Shown one piece after another: positions 25,861 to 35,252 of a stretch of 64,000 nt of DNA. Numbering within the stretch: position 1 is the stretch's first letter; each line of letters begins with the position of its first letter. The DNA lies in the NCBI RefSeq assembly GCF_021172065.1, contig NZ_CP087880.1:575111-639110 (forward strand), in the 5' to 3' direction. The notes under the pieces were generated by a model. It saw nothing but the letters and a program-made list of their open reading frames with translations, made no database searches and had not been told where the DNA came from. This stretch comes from Pseudocitrobacter corydidari. Lineage in GTDB: Bacteria; Pseudomonadota; Gammaproteobacteria; Enterobacterales; Enterobacteriaceae. A program made the position numbers and the translations under genes.

Positions 25861-26607
25861 ATGGAACAATCACATACACGTCTAATTGCGCAAATTACTG
25901 AGCGTATCGCGGCGGCGGATAACACGCCGCTCTATCTGAAGTTCGCTGAAACGGTGAAAAATGCCGTACGCAGCGGAATACTCGAGCATGGCAATATCCT
26001 GCCGGGCGAACGTGACCTGAGCCAGTTAACGGGCGTGTCGCGTATCACGGTGCGCAAAGCGATGCAGACGCTGGAAGATGAGGGCGTGGTCACGCGTGCC
26101 CGCGGTTACGGCACGCAAATTAATAATATTTTCGAATATTCCCTGAAGGAAGCGCGGGGATTTTCGCAACAGGTTGTGCTGCGGGGGAAAAAGCCGGATA
26201 CCCTGTGGGTGAATAAGCGTATTGTTCCTTGCCCGGAAGAGGTGGCTTCACAGCTGGCCGTTGCGCCGGAAAGCGACGTTTTTCTGCTCAAACGTATTCG
26301 GTATGTGGATGAAGAGGCCGTATCTATTGAAGAGTCCTGGGTTCCCGCCCAGTTGATTCATGATGTGGATGAGATTGGCGTTTCCCTGTATGACTATTTC
26401 CGCAGCCAGCATATCTTTCCGCAGCGCACGCGCTCAAGAGTCAGCGCCCGGATGCCGGATGCCGAATTTCAGTCGCATATCAGGATGGATGAAAAAATCC
26501 CGGTGCTGGTTATCAAACAAGTTGCGCTTGACCAGCAGCAGCGGCCGATTGAGTACAGCATCAGCCACTGCCGCAGTGATTTATATGTCTTTGTGTGCGA
26601 GGAGTAG
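25861..26607 (+). CDS. yegW: GntR/HutC-family regulator YegW
   Basis: A 248-residue regulator, same length as E. coli YegW. N-terminal GntR winged helix (YLKFAETVKNAVRSGIL... with LTGVSRITVRKAMQTLEDEG as recognition part and GVVTRARGYGTQI as wing, about residues 20-95) and C-terminal UTRA domain (about 105-245; LKRIRYVDEEAVSIEESWV). It probably controls the convergent yegTUV genes, whose yegV end it overlaps by 27 bp; the ligand is likely a nucleoside- or sugar-derived metabolite. Function has not been shown to my knowledge. Confidence 0.9.
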   Translation: MEQSHTRLIAQITERIAAADNTPLYLKFAETVKNAVRSGILEHGNILPGERDLSQLTGVSRITVRKAMQTLEDEGVVTRARGYGTQINNIFEYSLKEARGFSQQVVLRGKKPDTLWVNKRIVPCPEEVASQLAVAPESDVFLLKRIRYVDEEAVSIEESWVPAQLIHDVDEIGVSLYDYFRSQHIFPQRTRSRVSARMPDAEFQSHIRMDEKIPVLVIKQVALDQQQRPIEYSISHCRSDLYVFVCEE

Positions 26608-27537
26608 TTCTTCGCGCGTTGGGCTACAGTCGCCGCCCCGGTGACCGACCACCCAGGACGCTACCGCGTTTCCTAGCAGCACGGATTCGCCGAGCGTCCA
26701 GCCGGACGCCAGTCCGGCCAGCGTGCCGCCTGCGTGGCTGTCACCCGCACCGATGGTGTCAACGACCGTCACAGGAAACGGTGCTGCCAGCCCCTGCTCC
26801 TGCTGGCTGAAATACCATGCTCCCTCTTTATCATGTCGCACGATAAGCGGTGTGCCAAACGTCGCAAGCCATGCACTACCGAATTGCCGCGTTTCCGTCG
26901 GTAAGTTAAAGCGTGCGGCGGCGATTTCGGCTTCCTGGCGATTAAGCGAAATAACAGGCTTGCAGGCCAAAATGCGCGTCATCAATGCATCAGGAATATC
27001 GGCAATGCGCGGGCCAAAATCGATAAATGGCGTGACGTCTTGCAGGCTTTCAAGCCAGTTTACAAGCAACTCGCCGCACGGCGACGCAAGTTGATAACCT
27101 GAAAGCGACACCAGGCTTTGCGGTGCGACGGATAACTGCCCCAGCCAGTCTGCATTCCACTGATTCTCGACGCCGCTGAACGACATAAACGTACGCTCGC
27201 CGTCTGGCTCAACCAGCGCCAGACACCAGCCGTTATCGCCCTGTACACCGTCAATGCAACTGATAAGCCCCTCACGAGTCAGACTATTGCGGATGATCTC
27301 GGCCCACACGCCCTGGCCGACAGGCAACGCATTATCGGCCTGCATTCCCAGGCGTTTCAGCGCTACAGCAATATTTAGTGCGCAACCGCCAATATTGACG
27401 CTTTGCTGTTGCAGCTCGATATCGCAACCGCGCCAGGGAAGGGCATAAGCGTCGGCAATCACGTCAATCACCGCCGCGCCGACGACGGTTATCGGACGTC
27501 GATTACCTAAGGTGGTTAAACGCGACGCGACATTCAT
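26581..27537 (-). CDS. yegV: PfkB-family sugar/nucleoside kinase YegV
   Basis: A 318-residue ribokinase-family kinase. N-terminal strand PITVVGAAVIDVIADA, the GG turn of the substrate lid (NIGGCALNIAVAL), and the C-terminal PfkB signature DTIGAGDSHAGG with the catalytic Asp (about residues 252-263). It transfers phosphate from ATP to a sugar or nucleoside hydroxyl. It is last of the yegT-yegU-yegV operon (start overlaps yegU stop by four bases), which combines a nucleoside-type transporter, an ADP-ribosylglycohydrolase and this kinase. The overlap with yegW at the 3' end is convergent. Confidence 0.92.
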   Translation of the reverse strand: MNVASRLTTLGNRRPITVVGAAVIDVIADAYALPWRGCDIELQQQSVNIGGCALNIAVALKRLGMQADNALPVGQGVWAEIIRNSLTREGLISCIDGVQGDNGWCLALVEPDGERTFMSFSGVENQWNADWLGQLSVAPQSLVSLSGYQLASPCGELLVNWLESLQDVTPFIDFGPRIADIPDALMTRILACKPVISLNRQEAEIAAARFNLPTETRQFGSAWLATFGTPLIVRHDKEGAWYFSQQEQGLAAPFPVTVVDTIGAGDSHAGGTLAGLASGWTLGESVLLGNAVASWVVGHRGGDCSPTREELLLAHKDI

Positions 27538-28538
27538 AACGCCTCCCGTTGCTCGCGATACTGCGCCAGCGCGGTTGCATAGCGGGAGAAATCGAGTTGA
27601 TTGACCTCATCGAGCTGCTGCTTCAATGCCGGATCAATCGCCGATATACCGCCTAACGCCCCGCAAATTGCGGTCGCCATTGCGCCGATCGTATCCGTGT
27701 CACCCCCAAGATTCGCGCATAAAATGGCACAACGGTTGGGGCAGCCCTGCGCCAGTTCGACCATTGCGATGGCGCACGGAACGGACTCGATGGTACTGGT
27801 TCCCGCACCGACCACCTGATAAAGCTGCTCGCTGGCGGATTCCGTACCGCTTGCATTGCGGACAATATTTAAGGCCAGCTCCAGGCGCGCGGCGAGTGAT
27901 GCGCTGAAGGTGGTCACGCGTTTTTCTTGCGCGTGGCGGGCGACGGCAGGCAGCGAATCGACGATGGTTTGCCAGCGTTCGCCGTCGATGGCGCGGGAGA
28001 TGGCCCAGGCCACCACTACCGCACCGGCGACCGCAAGATCGGACTTATGCGTCGGGCTGGAGGCGAGCGCCACGTCATCAATGAAATCATCGAGATTACC
28101 CGGTGGCAGCAGGCAGCCGAGCGGCGAAACGCGCATTGCCGCGCCGTTGGTGACGCCGTTGTTTTCCAGTTCGCTAACGGGCTTGCCCTCACGAATCGCG
28201 TTAAGCGCAATTTTGGAGGTTGGGCCCAGCACGTTTTTGTTGAACGCGTCGAAGCCCTCCGCCCAGGCCAGAATATTACGGCCAATAAGATCCGGGTCGA
28301 TCTTCCCCTGACGCTCAAGAAGGGCATCGGCCAGGCACAGCGCCATTGAGGTATCGTCAGTGAATTCCGCGCGGTTAAAGTAGCAGGCCGCATTGTTCTC
28401 GGCAGGCCCCGGCAGGAAACGGTCAATCCAGCCAAAATGCGCCTTCACGCGTGAGCGAGGCCAAAGCTCTGAAGGCATTCCCATCGCATCGCCCAATGCC
28501 TGGCCGTACAGCGCGCCAAGAATACGTTCTGTTTTCAT
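27534..28538 (-). CDS. yegU: ADP-ribosylglycohydrolase family protein YegU
   Basis: A 334-residue member of the ADP-ribosylglycohydrolase (DraG/ARH) family, all-helical with a dinuclear Mg site. Metal-binding motifs visible: GQALGDAMGMPSE at the N-terminus, FTDDTSMALC (about residues 58-67, the TDD ligands) and NLGGDTDTIGAM near residue 290 (the DxD ligands). The family hydrolyses ADP-ribose bonds or related N-glycosidic links. Middle gene of yegTUV with four-base overlaps at both ends, so the products are likely made in fixed ratio. The natural substrate is unknown. Confidence 0.93.
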   Translation of the reverse strand: MKTERILGALYGQALGDAMGMPSELWPRSRVKAHFGWIDRFLPGPAENNAACYFNRAEFTDDTSMALCLADALLERQGKIDPDLIGRNILAWAEGFDAFNKNVLGPTSKIALNAIREGKPVSELENNGVTNGAAMRVSPLGCLLPPGNLDDFIDDVALASSPTHKSDLAVAGAVVVAWAISRAIDGERWQTIVDSLPAVARHAQEKRVTTFSASLAARLELALNIVRNASGTESASEQLYQVVGAGTSTIESVPCAIAMVELAQGCPNRCAILCANLGGDTDTIGAMATAICGALGGISAIDPALKQQLDEVNQLDFSRYATALAQYREQREAL

Positions 28539-29818
28539 TTCACTTCCCCTTGTGTCAGTACAGTGTCGCGTGGGTCGTTTTGCACCTTAATGGCGGTGAT
28601 CTCTTTGTCCGACTCGCGAAAGAAAATCATAAACAGCACGGCGATAACGGCGATCATGATGGCGCCAAAGCCCCACATGCCTGCCCAGTTGAAGGTCAAC
28701 CCATTCACCGGCTCTTTATAAGCAAACATTTTTTCCATCATCACGCCGCCAATGCGGTAGCCGAGCAGGCTACCAAAACCCTGGCAGCAGAGAGTGATAA
28801 GCCCTTGTGCCGCAGTGCGCATATGTACCGGCGCTTTTTTATCCACATAGATATAGGCCGTCACGTAGTAGAAATCGTAACTTACCCCATGCAGCAAAAT
28901 GCCGAGGAACAGCAGGGCATAAGTGAAGTATTGCTCTGCGCCACCGTAAACGAAGAATCCATAGCGGATTGCTGCGGTAATAAGACCAAGCAATAATACC
29001 TTTTTAATGCCAAAGCGTTTGGTGAAGAACGGCAGTGCCAGCATAAAGAAGATTTCGGAGAACTGACCCAGCGTCATCCAGCCGGTGGCATTTTGCATGC
29101 CTACTTCGGTGAGATACCCGTTGGCGAAGATGTAGTAGAACGCCAGCGGCATCGCGAACAGGAACGAGCAGAAGAAAAAGACGAGGAAGTTTTTATCGCG
29201 CAGCAGGATCAGCGCATCCAGACCCAGCATCACTTTGAGGTCCAGTTTTCCCGTACTTTTCGGTGGGGTGTCCGGCAGCATGAAGGCGAAAATTCCCAGC
29301 AGCAGCGAACTACCCGCCGTGATCAACAGAGGAACGTTGGTCGGTGAAATATCGTTATAGCCCATCATTTGCGGCAGGAAGCCGCAGACCAGCCCGGAGG
29401 CTATCCAGCCAATGGTGCCCATGACGCGAATGCGCGGGAAGTCGCGCTCGACGTCCGGCACGTTGGCAAAAGCGATGCTGTTGGTCAGGGCAATGGTCGG
29501 CATATAGGTGAGTGAGTAGGCGAGCAGCAGCGGGAAAAACCCGGCAAACGTGGTTTGCTGTGCGGCAAAATACATCAATACCGCGCCAACGAACATCAGC
29601 ACCGCGAGAACCTTCTGTGCCGAGAAGAAACGGTCCGTCAGCGAGCCGACCAGAATCGGCGAGAGGATCGCCGCAATCGCCGTACAGGCATAAGACCAGC
29701 CAATTTCGCCTGCTGTAAATCCGCTCTTATTCAGCCATAGCCACAGGGGAACAAACCACGCGCCCCAGATAAACCACTCAATAAACATCATGAACGACAG
29801 CTTTACTGTAGTTTTCAT
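28535..29818 (-). CDS. yegT: NupG-family nucleoside transporter YegT
   Basis: A 427-residue MFS protein of the nucleoside:H+ symporter family with 12 hydrophobic segments. The start MKTTVKLSF at ATG 29818 is the one matching E. coli YegT; an upstream in-frame extension adds 16 residues without support. Typical segments: MFIEWFIWGAWFVPLW (TM1), IRVMGTIGWIASGLVCGF, FANGYLTEVG, DFYYVTAYIYVDKKAP. It probably brings in a nucleoside or a related glycoside that YegU and YegV then split and phosphorylate. First gene of the operon; divergent from fbaB over about 250 bp. Confidence 0.93.
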   Translation of the reverse strand: MKTTVKLSFMMFIEWFIWGAWFVPLWLWLNKSGFTAGEIGWSYACTAIAAILSPILVGSLTDRFFSAQKVLAVLMFVGAVLMYFAAQQTTFAGFFPLLLAYSLTYMPTIALTNSIAFANVPDVERDFPRIRVMGTIGWIASGLVCGFLPQMMGYNDISPTNVPLLITAGSSLLLGIFAFMLPDTPPKSTGKLDLKVMLGLDALILLRDKNFLVFFFCSFLFAMPLAFYYIFANGYLTEVGMQNATGWMTLGQFSEIFFMLALPFFTKRFGIKKVLLLGLITAAIRYGFFVYGGAEQYFTYALLFLGILLHGVSYDFYYVTAYIYVDKKAPVHMRTAAQGLITLCCQGFGSLLGYRIGGVMMEKMFAYKEPVNGLTFNWAGMWGFGAIMIAVIAVLFMIFFRESDKEITAIKVQNDPRDTVLTQGEVK

Positions 29819-30065
29819 CTTTAAATCCTTCATGACAGGTAAGGTACGTAGAGACAATACCATCATGTAATACCTTTTAAATACCTTTGGGGCGAAACTT
29901 TGACCTCTGTAACACTTTACCGTCCATGAATCGTGCCAGCAGATTGCGCTTAAAAATGCCCGTGGAATGGAAAATTCCCGTTTCCACGACCAGACTTATT
30001 GCTGCCCAAAAATTCCGGGCAGGAAATTCACGCCGACACGACGTTGGCATTACGGGAGCATCGCT

Positions 30066-31118
30066 ATGACTGATATTACGCAATTGCTTGGCAAAGACGC
30101 CGACAGCCTTTTACAGCATCGTTGTATGACTATTCCAGCCGATCAACTCTACCTGCCGGGCCACGATTACGTTGACCGAGTGATGATGGACAACAACCGT
30201 CCGCCAGCCGTGCTGCGAAACATGCAGACGCTTTATAATACCGGACGTCTGGCCGGAACCGGCTACTTATCGATTCTGCCCGTTGACCAGGGCGTGGAGC
30301 ACTCGGCCGGTGCGTCGTTTGCCGCTAACCCGCTCTATTTTGATCCGAAAAACATCGTTGAGCTGGCGATTGAAGCAGGCTGTAACTGCGTGGCGTCAAC
30401 CTATGGCGTGCTGGCCTCCGTCTCGCGTCGTTACGCGCACCGCATTCCGTTCCTCGTTAAGCTCAATCACAACGAAACCCTGAGCTACCCGAACACCTTC
30501 GACCAGACGCTGTATGCAAGCGTCGAGCAGGCATTCAACCTGGGTGCCGTTGCCGTGGGCGCCACCATCTATTTCGGCTCCGAAGAGTCTCGTCGCCAGA
30601 TTGAAGAGATCTCCGCGGCCTTTGAACGCGCGCATGAGTTGGGCATGGTTACCGTTCTGTGGGCCTACCTGCGTAACCCGGCGTTCAAGAAAGATGGTGT
30701 GGATTACCACGTATCCGCTGACCTGACCGGGCAGGCGAACCATCTGGCGGCGACCATCGGCGCGGATATTGTGAAGCAGAAAATGGCCGAGAATAACGGC
30801 GGCTATAAAGCGGTGAACTTTGGTTATACGGACGATCGCGTCTACAGCAAACTCACCAGCGAGAATCCGATTGACCTGGTGCGCTACCAGTTGGCGAACT
30901 GCTATATGGGCCGCGCCGGGTTGATTAACTCCGGCGGTGCGGCGGGCGGTGAAACCGACCTTTCCGACGCGGTGCGTACGGCGGTTATCAATAAACGCGC
31001 GGGTGGTATGGGCTTGATTCTGGGGCGTAAAGCCTTCAAAAAATCAATGGCCGATGGCGTGCAGTTGATCAACGCGGTTCAGGATGTGTATCTGGACGGT
31101 AAAGTCACCATCGCATAA
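30066..31118 (+). CDS. fbaB: Class I fructose-bisphosphate aldolase
   Basis: A 350-residue DhnA-type class I aldolase, same length as E. coli FbaB. Start ATG 30066 gives the known N-terminus [15 protein letters not shown]; the open frame further upstream has no family match. The catalytic Schiff-base lysine lies in the [12 protein letters not shown] segment (about residue 236), with the phosphate-binding [12 protein letters not shown] and [12 protein letters not shown] turns near the end. It cleaves fructose-1,6-bisphosphate in gluconeogenic conditions. A terminator hairpin follows. The neighbour downstream, normally the gat operon in E. coli, is different here. Confidence 0.96.
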   Translation: MTDITQLLGKDADSLLQHRCMTIPADQLYLPGHDYVDRVMMDNNRPPAVLRNMQTLYNTGRLAGTGYLSILPVDQGVEHSAGASFAANPLYFDPKNIVELAIEAGCNCVASTYGVLASVSRRYAHRIPFLVKLNHNETLSYPNTFDQTLYASVEQAFNLGAVAVGATIYFGSEESRRQIEEISAAFERAHELGMVTVLWAYLRNPAFKKDGVDYHVSADLTGQANHLAATIGADIVKQKMAENNGGYKAVNFGYTDDRVYSKLTSENPIDLVRYQLANCYMGRAGLINSGGAAGGETDLSDAVRTAVINKRAGGMGLILGRKAFKKSMADGVQLINAVQDVYLDGKVTIA

Positions 31119-31125
31119 TGCCTTT

Positions 31126-31153
31126 CCCGGCGAGTTTTTGCCTCGCCGGGTTT
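31126..31153 (+). terminator. Intrinsic terminator of fbaB
   Basis: CCCGGCGAG, a 7-base loop (TTTTTGC), CTCGCCGGG, then TTTACCTTTT. A 9-bp GC-rich stem followed by T-rich sequence, 7 bp after the fbaB stop. Confidence 0.85.
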
Positions 31154-31401
31154 ACCTTTTCTCGTAACGATCCCCCTCACATTTCTCCCTTCTTTTGTGA
31201 AAACAGTCACGTCCCCTCGTGCTTATGCCCAAAAAACAGTCAATCGTTAGCGGGATTTGTCCGAGGCAGGTCTCATATTTTGTGCTTAGATTATCCAGTG
31301 AAACGCTTTTTCAATTACTTAAAACCGGCTTGCCGGGAAGTGTAAGTCACAGGGTTGTGGCATCCGCAATGCCCACTTATTTGTAGTACTAAGGACACAT
31401 A

Positions 31402-32556
31402 ATGAAAATTGAATCCGTAAACGTCACTGTATTTCAATACCCTACACGTCGAGTTTCCGACAGCGCAGGCCACTCGCACCCCGGTGCCGAAAGCCTGGCA
31501 AAAATGGCGATGCTAACCATTACTGCTGACGACGGCACAAAAGGCTACTCCTTTGCGCCGCCGGAAGTGGTGCGCCCGTTTGTGGTGAATACCTTTTTCC
31601 GCAAAGTGCTGGTCGGGCAGGACCCGTTTAACCGCGAGCGTATCTGGCAGGATTTAGTGCACTGGCAGCGCGGAAGCGCACATCAACTGACCGAGCGCGC
31701 GCTGTCGTTTGTCGAGCAGGCGCTGTGGGATTTAATGGGCCGCAAACTCAATATGCCGGTGTATAAACTGCTGGGCGGCTTTCGCGATAAAGTACCGGCC
31801 TACGGCAGCACCATGTGCGGCGACGATCTGAAAGGCGGGCTCTCGACGCCGGAAGAGTACGCTGCGTTTGCCGAAACGCTGGTGGCGCGCGGGTATAAGG
31901 CCATCAAACTGCACACCTGGATGCCGCCGGTCTCTTTTGCGCCGAACCCGAAAATGGATATCAAAGCCTGCGCCGCCGTGCGTGAAGCGGTTGGCCCGGA
32001 CATCGACCTGATGATCGACGGATATCACTGGTACAGCCGCACCGAAGCGCTGTGGATCGGTAAAGAGCTGGAAAAACTCAACTTCGCCTGGTTTGAAGAG
32101 CCAATGGAAGAGGACAGCATGTCGTCTTATGCCTGGCTTGCGGAAAATCTCTCTATTCCGGTGATTGGCCCGGAAAGCTTTGGCGGGAAGCACCACAGCC
32201 GCGCCGACTGGGTGAAAGCCGGGGCCTGTGACATTTTGCGCGCGGGGGCTAACGGCGTCGGCGGCATCACGCCAACCATGAAAGTCGCGGCGCTGGCGGA
32301 ATCCTTCGGCATGGATTGCGAAGTGCATGGTAACGGCGCGGCGAGCCTGGCGGTGGTCGGGGCGATTCGCAACTGTCGCTGGTACGAGCGTGGCCTGCTG
32401 CATCCGTTCCTGGATTACGATGAGCCAGCCGCTTACCTGAACACCATTGTTGACCCGATGGACGCCGATGGCTTTGTGCATCTGCCGCAGGGGCCGGGTC
32501 TCGGGGAAGACATTAATTTTGCGTATATCGAAGCCAATACCGTCAGCCACGACTGA
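31402..32556 (+). CDS. Enolase-superfamily (mandelate racemase-type) acid-sugar dehydratase candidate
   Basis: A 384-residue enolase-superfamily protein: an N-terminal capping domain (residues 1-125) and a TIM barrel. Metal ligands fit Asp206 (LMIDGYHW), Glu232 (WFEEPMEE) and Glu258 (IGPESFGG). The second-strand motif is K169-L-H171 rather than the KxK of mandelate racemase itself, and H309 (VHGNGAAS) is placed as the His of a His-Asp dyad. The family abstracts a proton alpha to a carboxylate, typically dehydrating aldonic or aldaric acids. It heads an operon with a complete Opp/Dpp-type ABC importer, so the imported ligand is probably its substrate or precursor. AAGGA precedes ATG 31402. Specificity not readable. 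Confidence 0.85.
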   Translation: MKIESVNVTVFQYPTRRVSDSAGHSHPGAESLAKMAMLTITADDGTKGYSFAPPEVVRPFVVNTFFRKVLVGQDPFNRERIWQDLVHWQRGSAHQLTERALSFVEQALWDLMGRKLNMPVYKLLGGFRDKVPAYGSTMCGDDLKGGLSTPEEYAAFAETLVARGYKAIKLHTWMPPVSFAPNPKMDIKACAAVREAVGPDIDLMIDGYHWYSRTEALWIGKELEKLNFAWFEEPMEEDSMSSYAWLAENLSIPVIGPESFGGKHHSRADWVKAGACDILRAGANGVGGITPTMKVAALAESFGMDCEVHGNGAASLAVVGAIRNCRWYERGLLHPFLDYDEPAAYLNTIVDPMDADGFVHLPQGPGLGEDINFAYIEANTVSHD

Positions 32557-32595
32557 CAGATAAAAATACTTCAACCCTACAAACGGTATACACAG

Positions 32596-34218
32596 ATGAA
32601 AAAACCTTCCCTCGCGGGCGCGTGTTTACTCGCGCTGTCGCTGATGATGGGGAGCGGGGCGGCGCTGGCGAAAACGCCCCCCGATCAGCTCATCATTGGT
32701 ATGAATATGAACAACCTGCTGACCCTCGACCCGGCGGCGATGACCGGGAACGAGGTGGTGGGTATTGTCGTTAACCTTTACGACTCGCTGGTGGAGCTGG
32801 ATGCTAATCAGCTGACCAACGTGAAACCGGCGCTGGCGAAATCCTGGGATATCAGCCCGGACGGCAAAGTGCTGACTTTCCATCTGCGCGATAACGTCAC
32901 CTTCCACTCCGGCAATCCGCTTACGGCTGACGATGTGGTGTGGTCGATGCGCCGAATTTTGCACCTGAACCTCGCGCAGGCGTCGGTGTGGAAATCCTAT
33001 GGCTTCAGTAAGAAAAATATCGATAACCAGGTCAGCGCGCCCGATCCCTACACGGTGCAAATCACGCTGCCAAAAGCGAACGATCCGCAGCTGGTTATCT
33101 ACTCCCTCGGCGCGCTTGGCAACCTGGGCGTGCTCGATAGCAAAACCGTACAGCAGCATGAAGCCAATAACGATTGGGGCAATCGCTGGCTGACGACCAA
33201 TGAAGCCGGTTCGGGGCCCTTTATGCTGGAAACCTGGCAGGCGAAAGATGTGCTGCGTATGAAGCGCAACCCGCACTACTGGCGTGAAGAGGCCAAAATG
33301 AGCCGGGTGGTGCTGCGCCATTTTCAGGAGTCGCAAACCCTGCGTCTGATGATTGAAAAGGGCGATCTGGACGTCGCGAATAATATGGCGGTGTCCGATA
33401 TCAACGCCCTGCGTAAAGACCCCAATCTGACGGTGGAAGCTGTGCAGAAAGGCACGGTGTATTACGTGGCGATGAGCATGAAAGAGGCCCATTTCGCCAA
33501 CCCGAAAGTGCGCGAAGCGGTGCGCTATCTGATTGATTATCAGGGTATCAACAAAGCGTTGATGCCGGGCTACGGTGTGCTGCACCAGCGCCCCATCAAA
33601 GCCGGAATGCCCTCAACGCTGCCGGACCCTGGCTATCAGCTTGATATCCCACGGGCAAAAAAACTGCTGGCGGAAGCGGGATATCCTGAAGGGTTTGACA
33701 CCACGCTGCGCGTGCTGGCCGATCAGCCATTCCTCAATATTGCGATTGCCGTTCAGTCAACGCTGATGCAGGCAGGCATTAACGCCAAAATCATTACCGG
33801 CACCGGTAACCAGATTTACGGCGCGATGCGCGAACGCAAATTTGACCTGCTGGTGGGGCGCGGCGGCAGTGGGATGGAGCCGCACCCGCACTCCAGCCTG
33901 CGTGCGCTGGTGTACAACCCGGATAACAGCGATGAAGCGCGATTGACCAATTTCCAGGGCTGGCGCACCGGCTTTTACGATAAGCAGCTTAACGAGATGA
34001 TCGACGCCGCGCTGCTTGAACGCGATCCGCAAAAACAGCTGGCTGACTATCAGGCGATCCAGACCCGTTACGATCTGCTCATTCCGGCGCTGCAACCGCT
34101 GTCGCAGATGGTCGATTCGGTGGTGGTTCGTAATGAAGTTAAAGACTTCCAGTCGCATCCCTCGGCCACCACGTTTCTGCGGGAAGTCTATAAAGTCAGC
34201 GAAGGAGATAAAGGATGA
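32596..34218 (+). CDS. ABC transporter substrate-binding protein, SBP_bac_5 (Opp/Dpp) family
   Basis: A 540-residue periplasmic binding protein. Signal peptide at 1-25 (ending GAALA, cleavage before KTPPDQ). The family signature region is WDISPDGKVLTFHLRDNVTFHSG (in pieces at about residues 85-105), with LTADDVVWSMRRI following; the large second lobe includes VREAVRYLIDYQGINKAL. It delivers its ligand to the permeases encoded next. Although the fold is that of peptide-binding proteins, members also bind nickel, opines and oligosaccharides; the linked sugar-acid dehydratase argues against plain peptide uptake. Stop overlaps the next start (ATGA). Confidence 0.92.
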   Translation: MKKPSLAGACLLALSLMMGSGAALAKTPPDQLIIGMNMNNLLTLDPAAMTGNEVVGIVVNLYDSLVELDANQLTNVKPALAKSWDISPDGKVLTFHLRDNVTFHSGNPLTADDVVWSMRRILHLNLAQASVWKSYGFSKKNIDNQVSAPDPYTVQITLPKANDPQLVIYSLGALGNLGVLDSKTVQQHEANNDWGNRWLTTNEAGSGPFMLETWQAKDVLRMKRNPHYWREEAKMSRVVLRHFQESQTLRLMIEKGDLDVANNMAVSDINALRKDPNLTVEAVQKGTVYYVAMSMKEAHFANPKVREAVRYLIDYQGINKALMPGYGVLHQRPIKAGMPSTLPDPGYQLDIPRAKKLLAEAGYPEGFDTTLRVLADQPFLNIAIAVQSTLMQAGINAKIITGTGNQIYGAMRERKFDLLVGRGGSGMEPHPHSSLRALVYNPDNSDEARLTNFQGWRTGFYDKQLNEMIDAALLERDPQKQLADYQAIQTRYDLLIPALQPLSQMVDSVVVRNEVKDFQSHPSATTFLREVYKVSEGDKG

Positions 34219-35252
34219 GTATGGTCATACTTGCGCCAGGCTCGCGCGCCCGGCGATTCTCTAAGCGGTTGATGCAGGTCGCGATTACGCTGTTCGGCCT
34301 GCTGTTGCTCACCTTTTTTATCGGGCGCGTGATGCCCATCGACCCGGTGCTGGCGATCGTTGGACCGGATGCGGACCAAAGTACCTATCAACAGGTTTAT
34401 CAGCAACTGGGCTTTGATAAATCGCTGGCAGCGCAGTTTGGCATCTATTTCAGCAACCTGCTGCACGGTGATTTAGGCAACGCATTGCTCACCGGGAAGC
34501 CGGTGCTCGACGATATTATCCGCGTCTTCCCGGCCACCATGGAGCTGGCGACGATGGCGATTATTGTCGGCGCCGGGCTTGGCATCCCGCTGGGCGTACT
34601 GGCGGCGGCGCGTCGTAACAGCGTTTCCGACTATGTGGTGAGAATTATCAGCCTGGCAGGCTACTCCACGCCCATCTTCTGGGTGGGCATGATGGGGCTG
34701 CTGGTGTTTTACGCGTGGCTCGGCTGGGTGGGCGGCGCGGGGCGTGTGGATTTAGGTCTGGACGGCCTCGTACCGCGTCGCACCGGGTTAATGACCGTCG
34801 ATGCGTTACTGGCAGGGAACGGCACGGTGTTCTGGAACGCGATAAACCACCTGATCCTGCCCGCCGCGCTGCTCGGTTTCCATTCGCTGGCCTACATAAG
34901 CCGCATGACCCGCAGCTTTATGCTGGCGCAGTTGTCGCAGGAGTTCATCATCACCGCCCGTGTGAAAGGGCTGACCGAGCGGCAGGTCATCTGGAATCAC
35001 GCGTTTCGCAACATTCTGGTACAGCTGCTGACGGTGGTGGCGCTGGCCTACGGTTCTCTGCTGGAAGGCGCAGTGCTGATTGAAACCGTTTTCTCATGGC
35101 CGGGTTTTGGTTCCTATCTTACCGGCAGCCTGCTGCTGGGCGATATGAACGCGGTGATGGGCTGCGTGCTGGTGGTCGGGGTTATCTTCGTGATGCTCAA
35201 CCTGCTTTCCGACATGCTTTATCAACTCTTTGATCCGAGGACAAAATCATGA
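34215..35252 (+). CDS. ABC transporter permease, DppB type
   Basis: A 345-residue inner-membrane permease with about six hydrophobic segments. The N-terminal FGLLLLTFFIGRVMPIDP and the conserved periplasmic/EAA regions (SQEFIITARVKGLTERQVIWNHAFRN near residues 235-262) are typical of DppB/OppB. Slightly longer than DppB because of an insertion around residues 165-200 (GGAGRVDLGLDGLVPRRTG) between membrane segments. It pairs with the DppC-type protein to form the pore. Four-base overlaps link it to genes on both sides. Confidence 0.92.
   Translation: MSMVILAPGSRARRFSKRLMQVAITLFGLLLLTFFIGRVMPIDPVLAIVGPDADQSTYQQVYQQLGFDKSLAAQFGIYFSNLLHGDLGNALLTGKPVLDDIIRVFPATMELATMAIIVGAGLGIPLGVLAAARRNSVSDYVVRIISLAGYSTPIFWVGMMGLLVFYAWLGWVGGAGRVDLGLDGLVPRRTGLMTVDALLAGNGTVFWNAINHLILPAALLGFHSLAYISRMTRSFMLAQLSQEFIITARVKGLTERQVIWNHAFRNILVQLLTVVALAYGSLLEGAVLIETVFSWPGFGSYLTGSLLLGDMNAVMGCVLVVGVIFVMLNLLSDMLYQLFDPRTKS

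Noticed and set aside
31732..33585. Long minus-strand frames opposite the dehydratase and binding-protein genes
   Set aside because: Compositional shadows without family features; both plus-strand genes show conserved catalytic or domain motifs.
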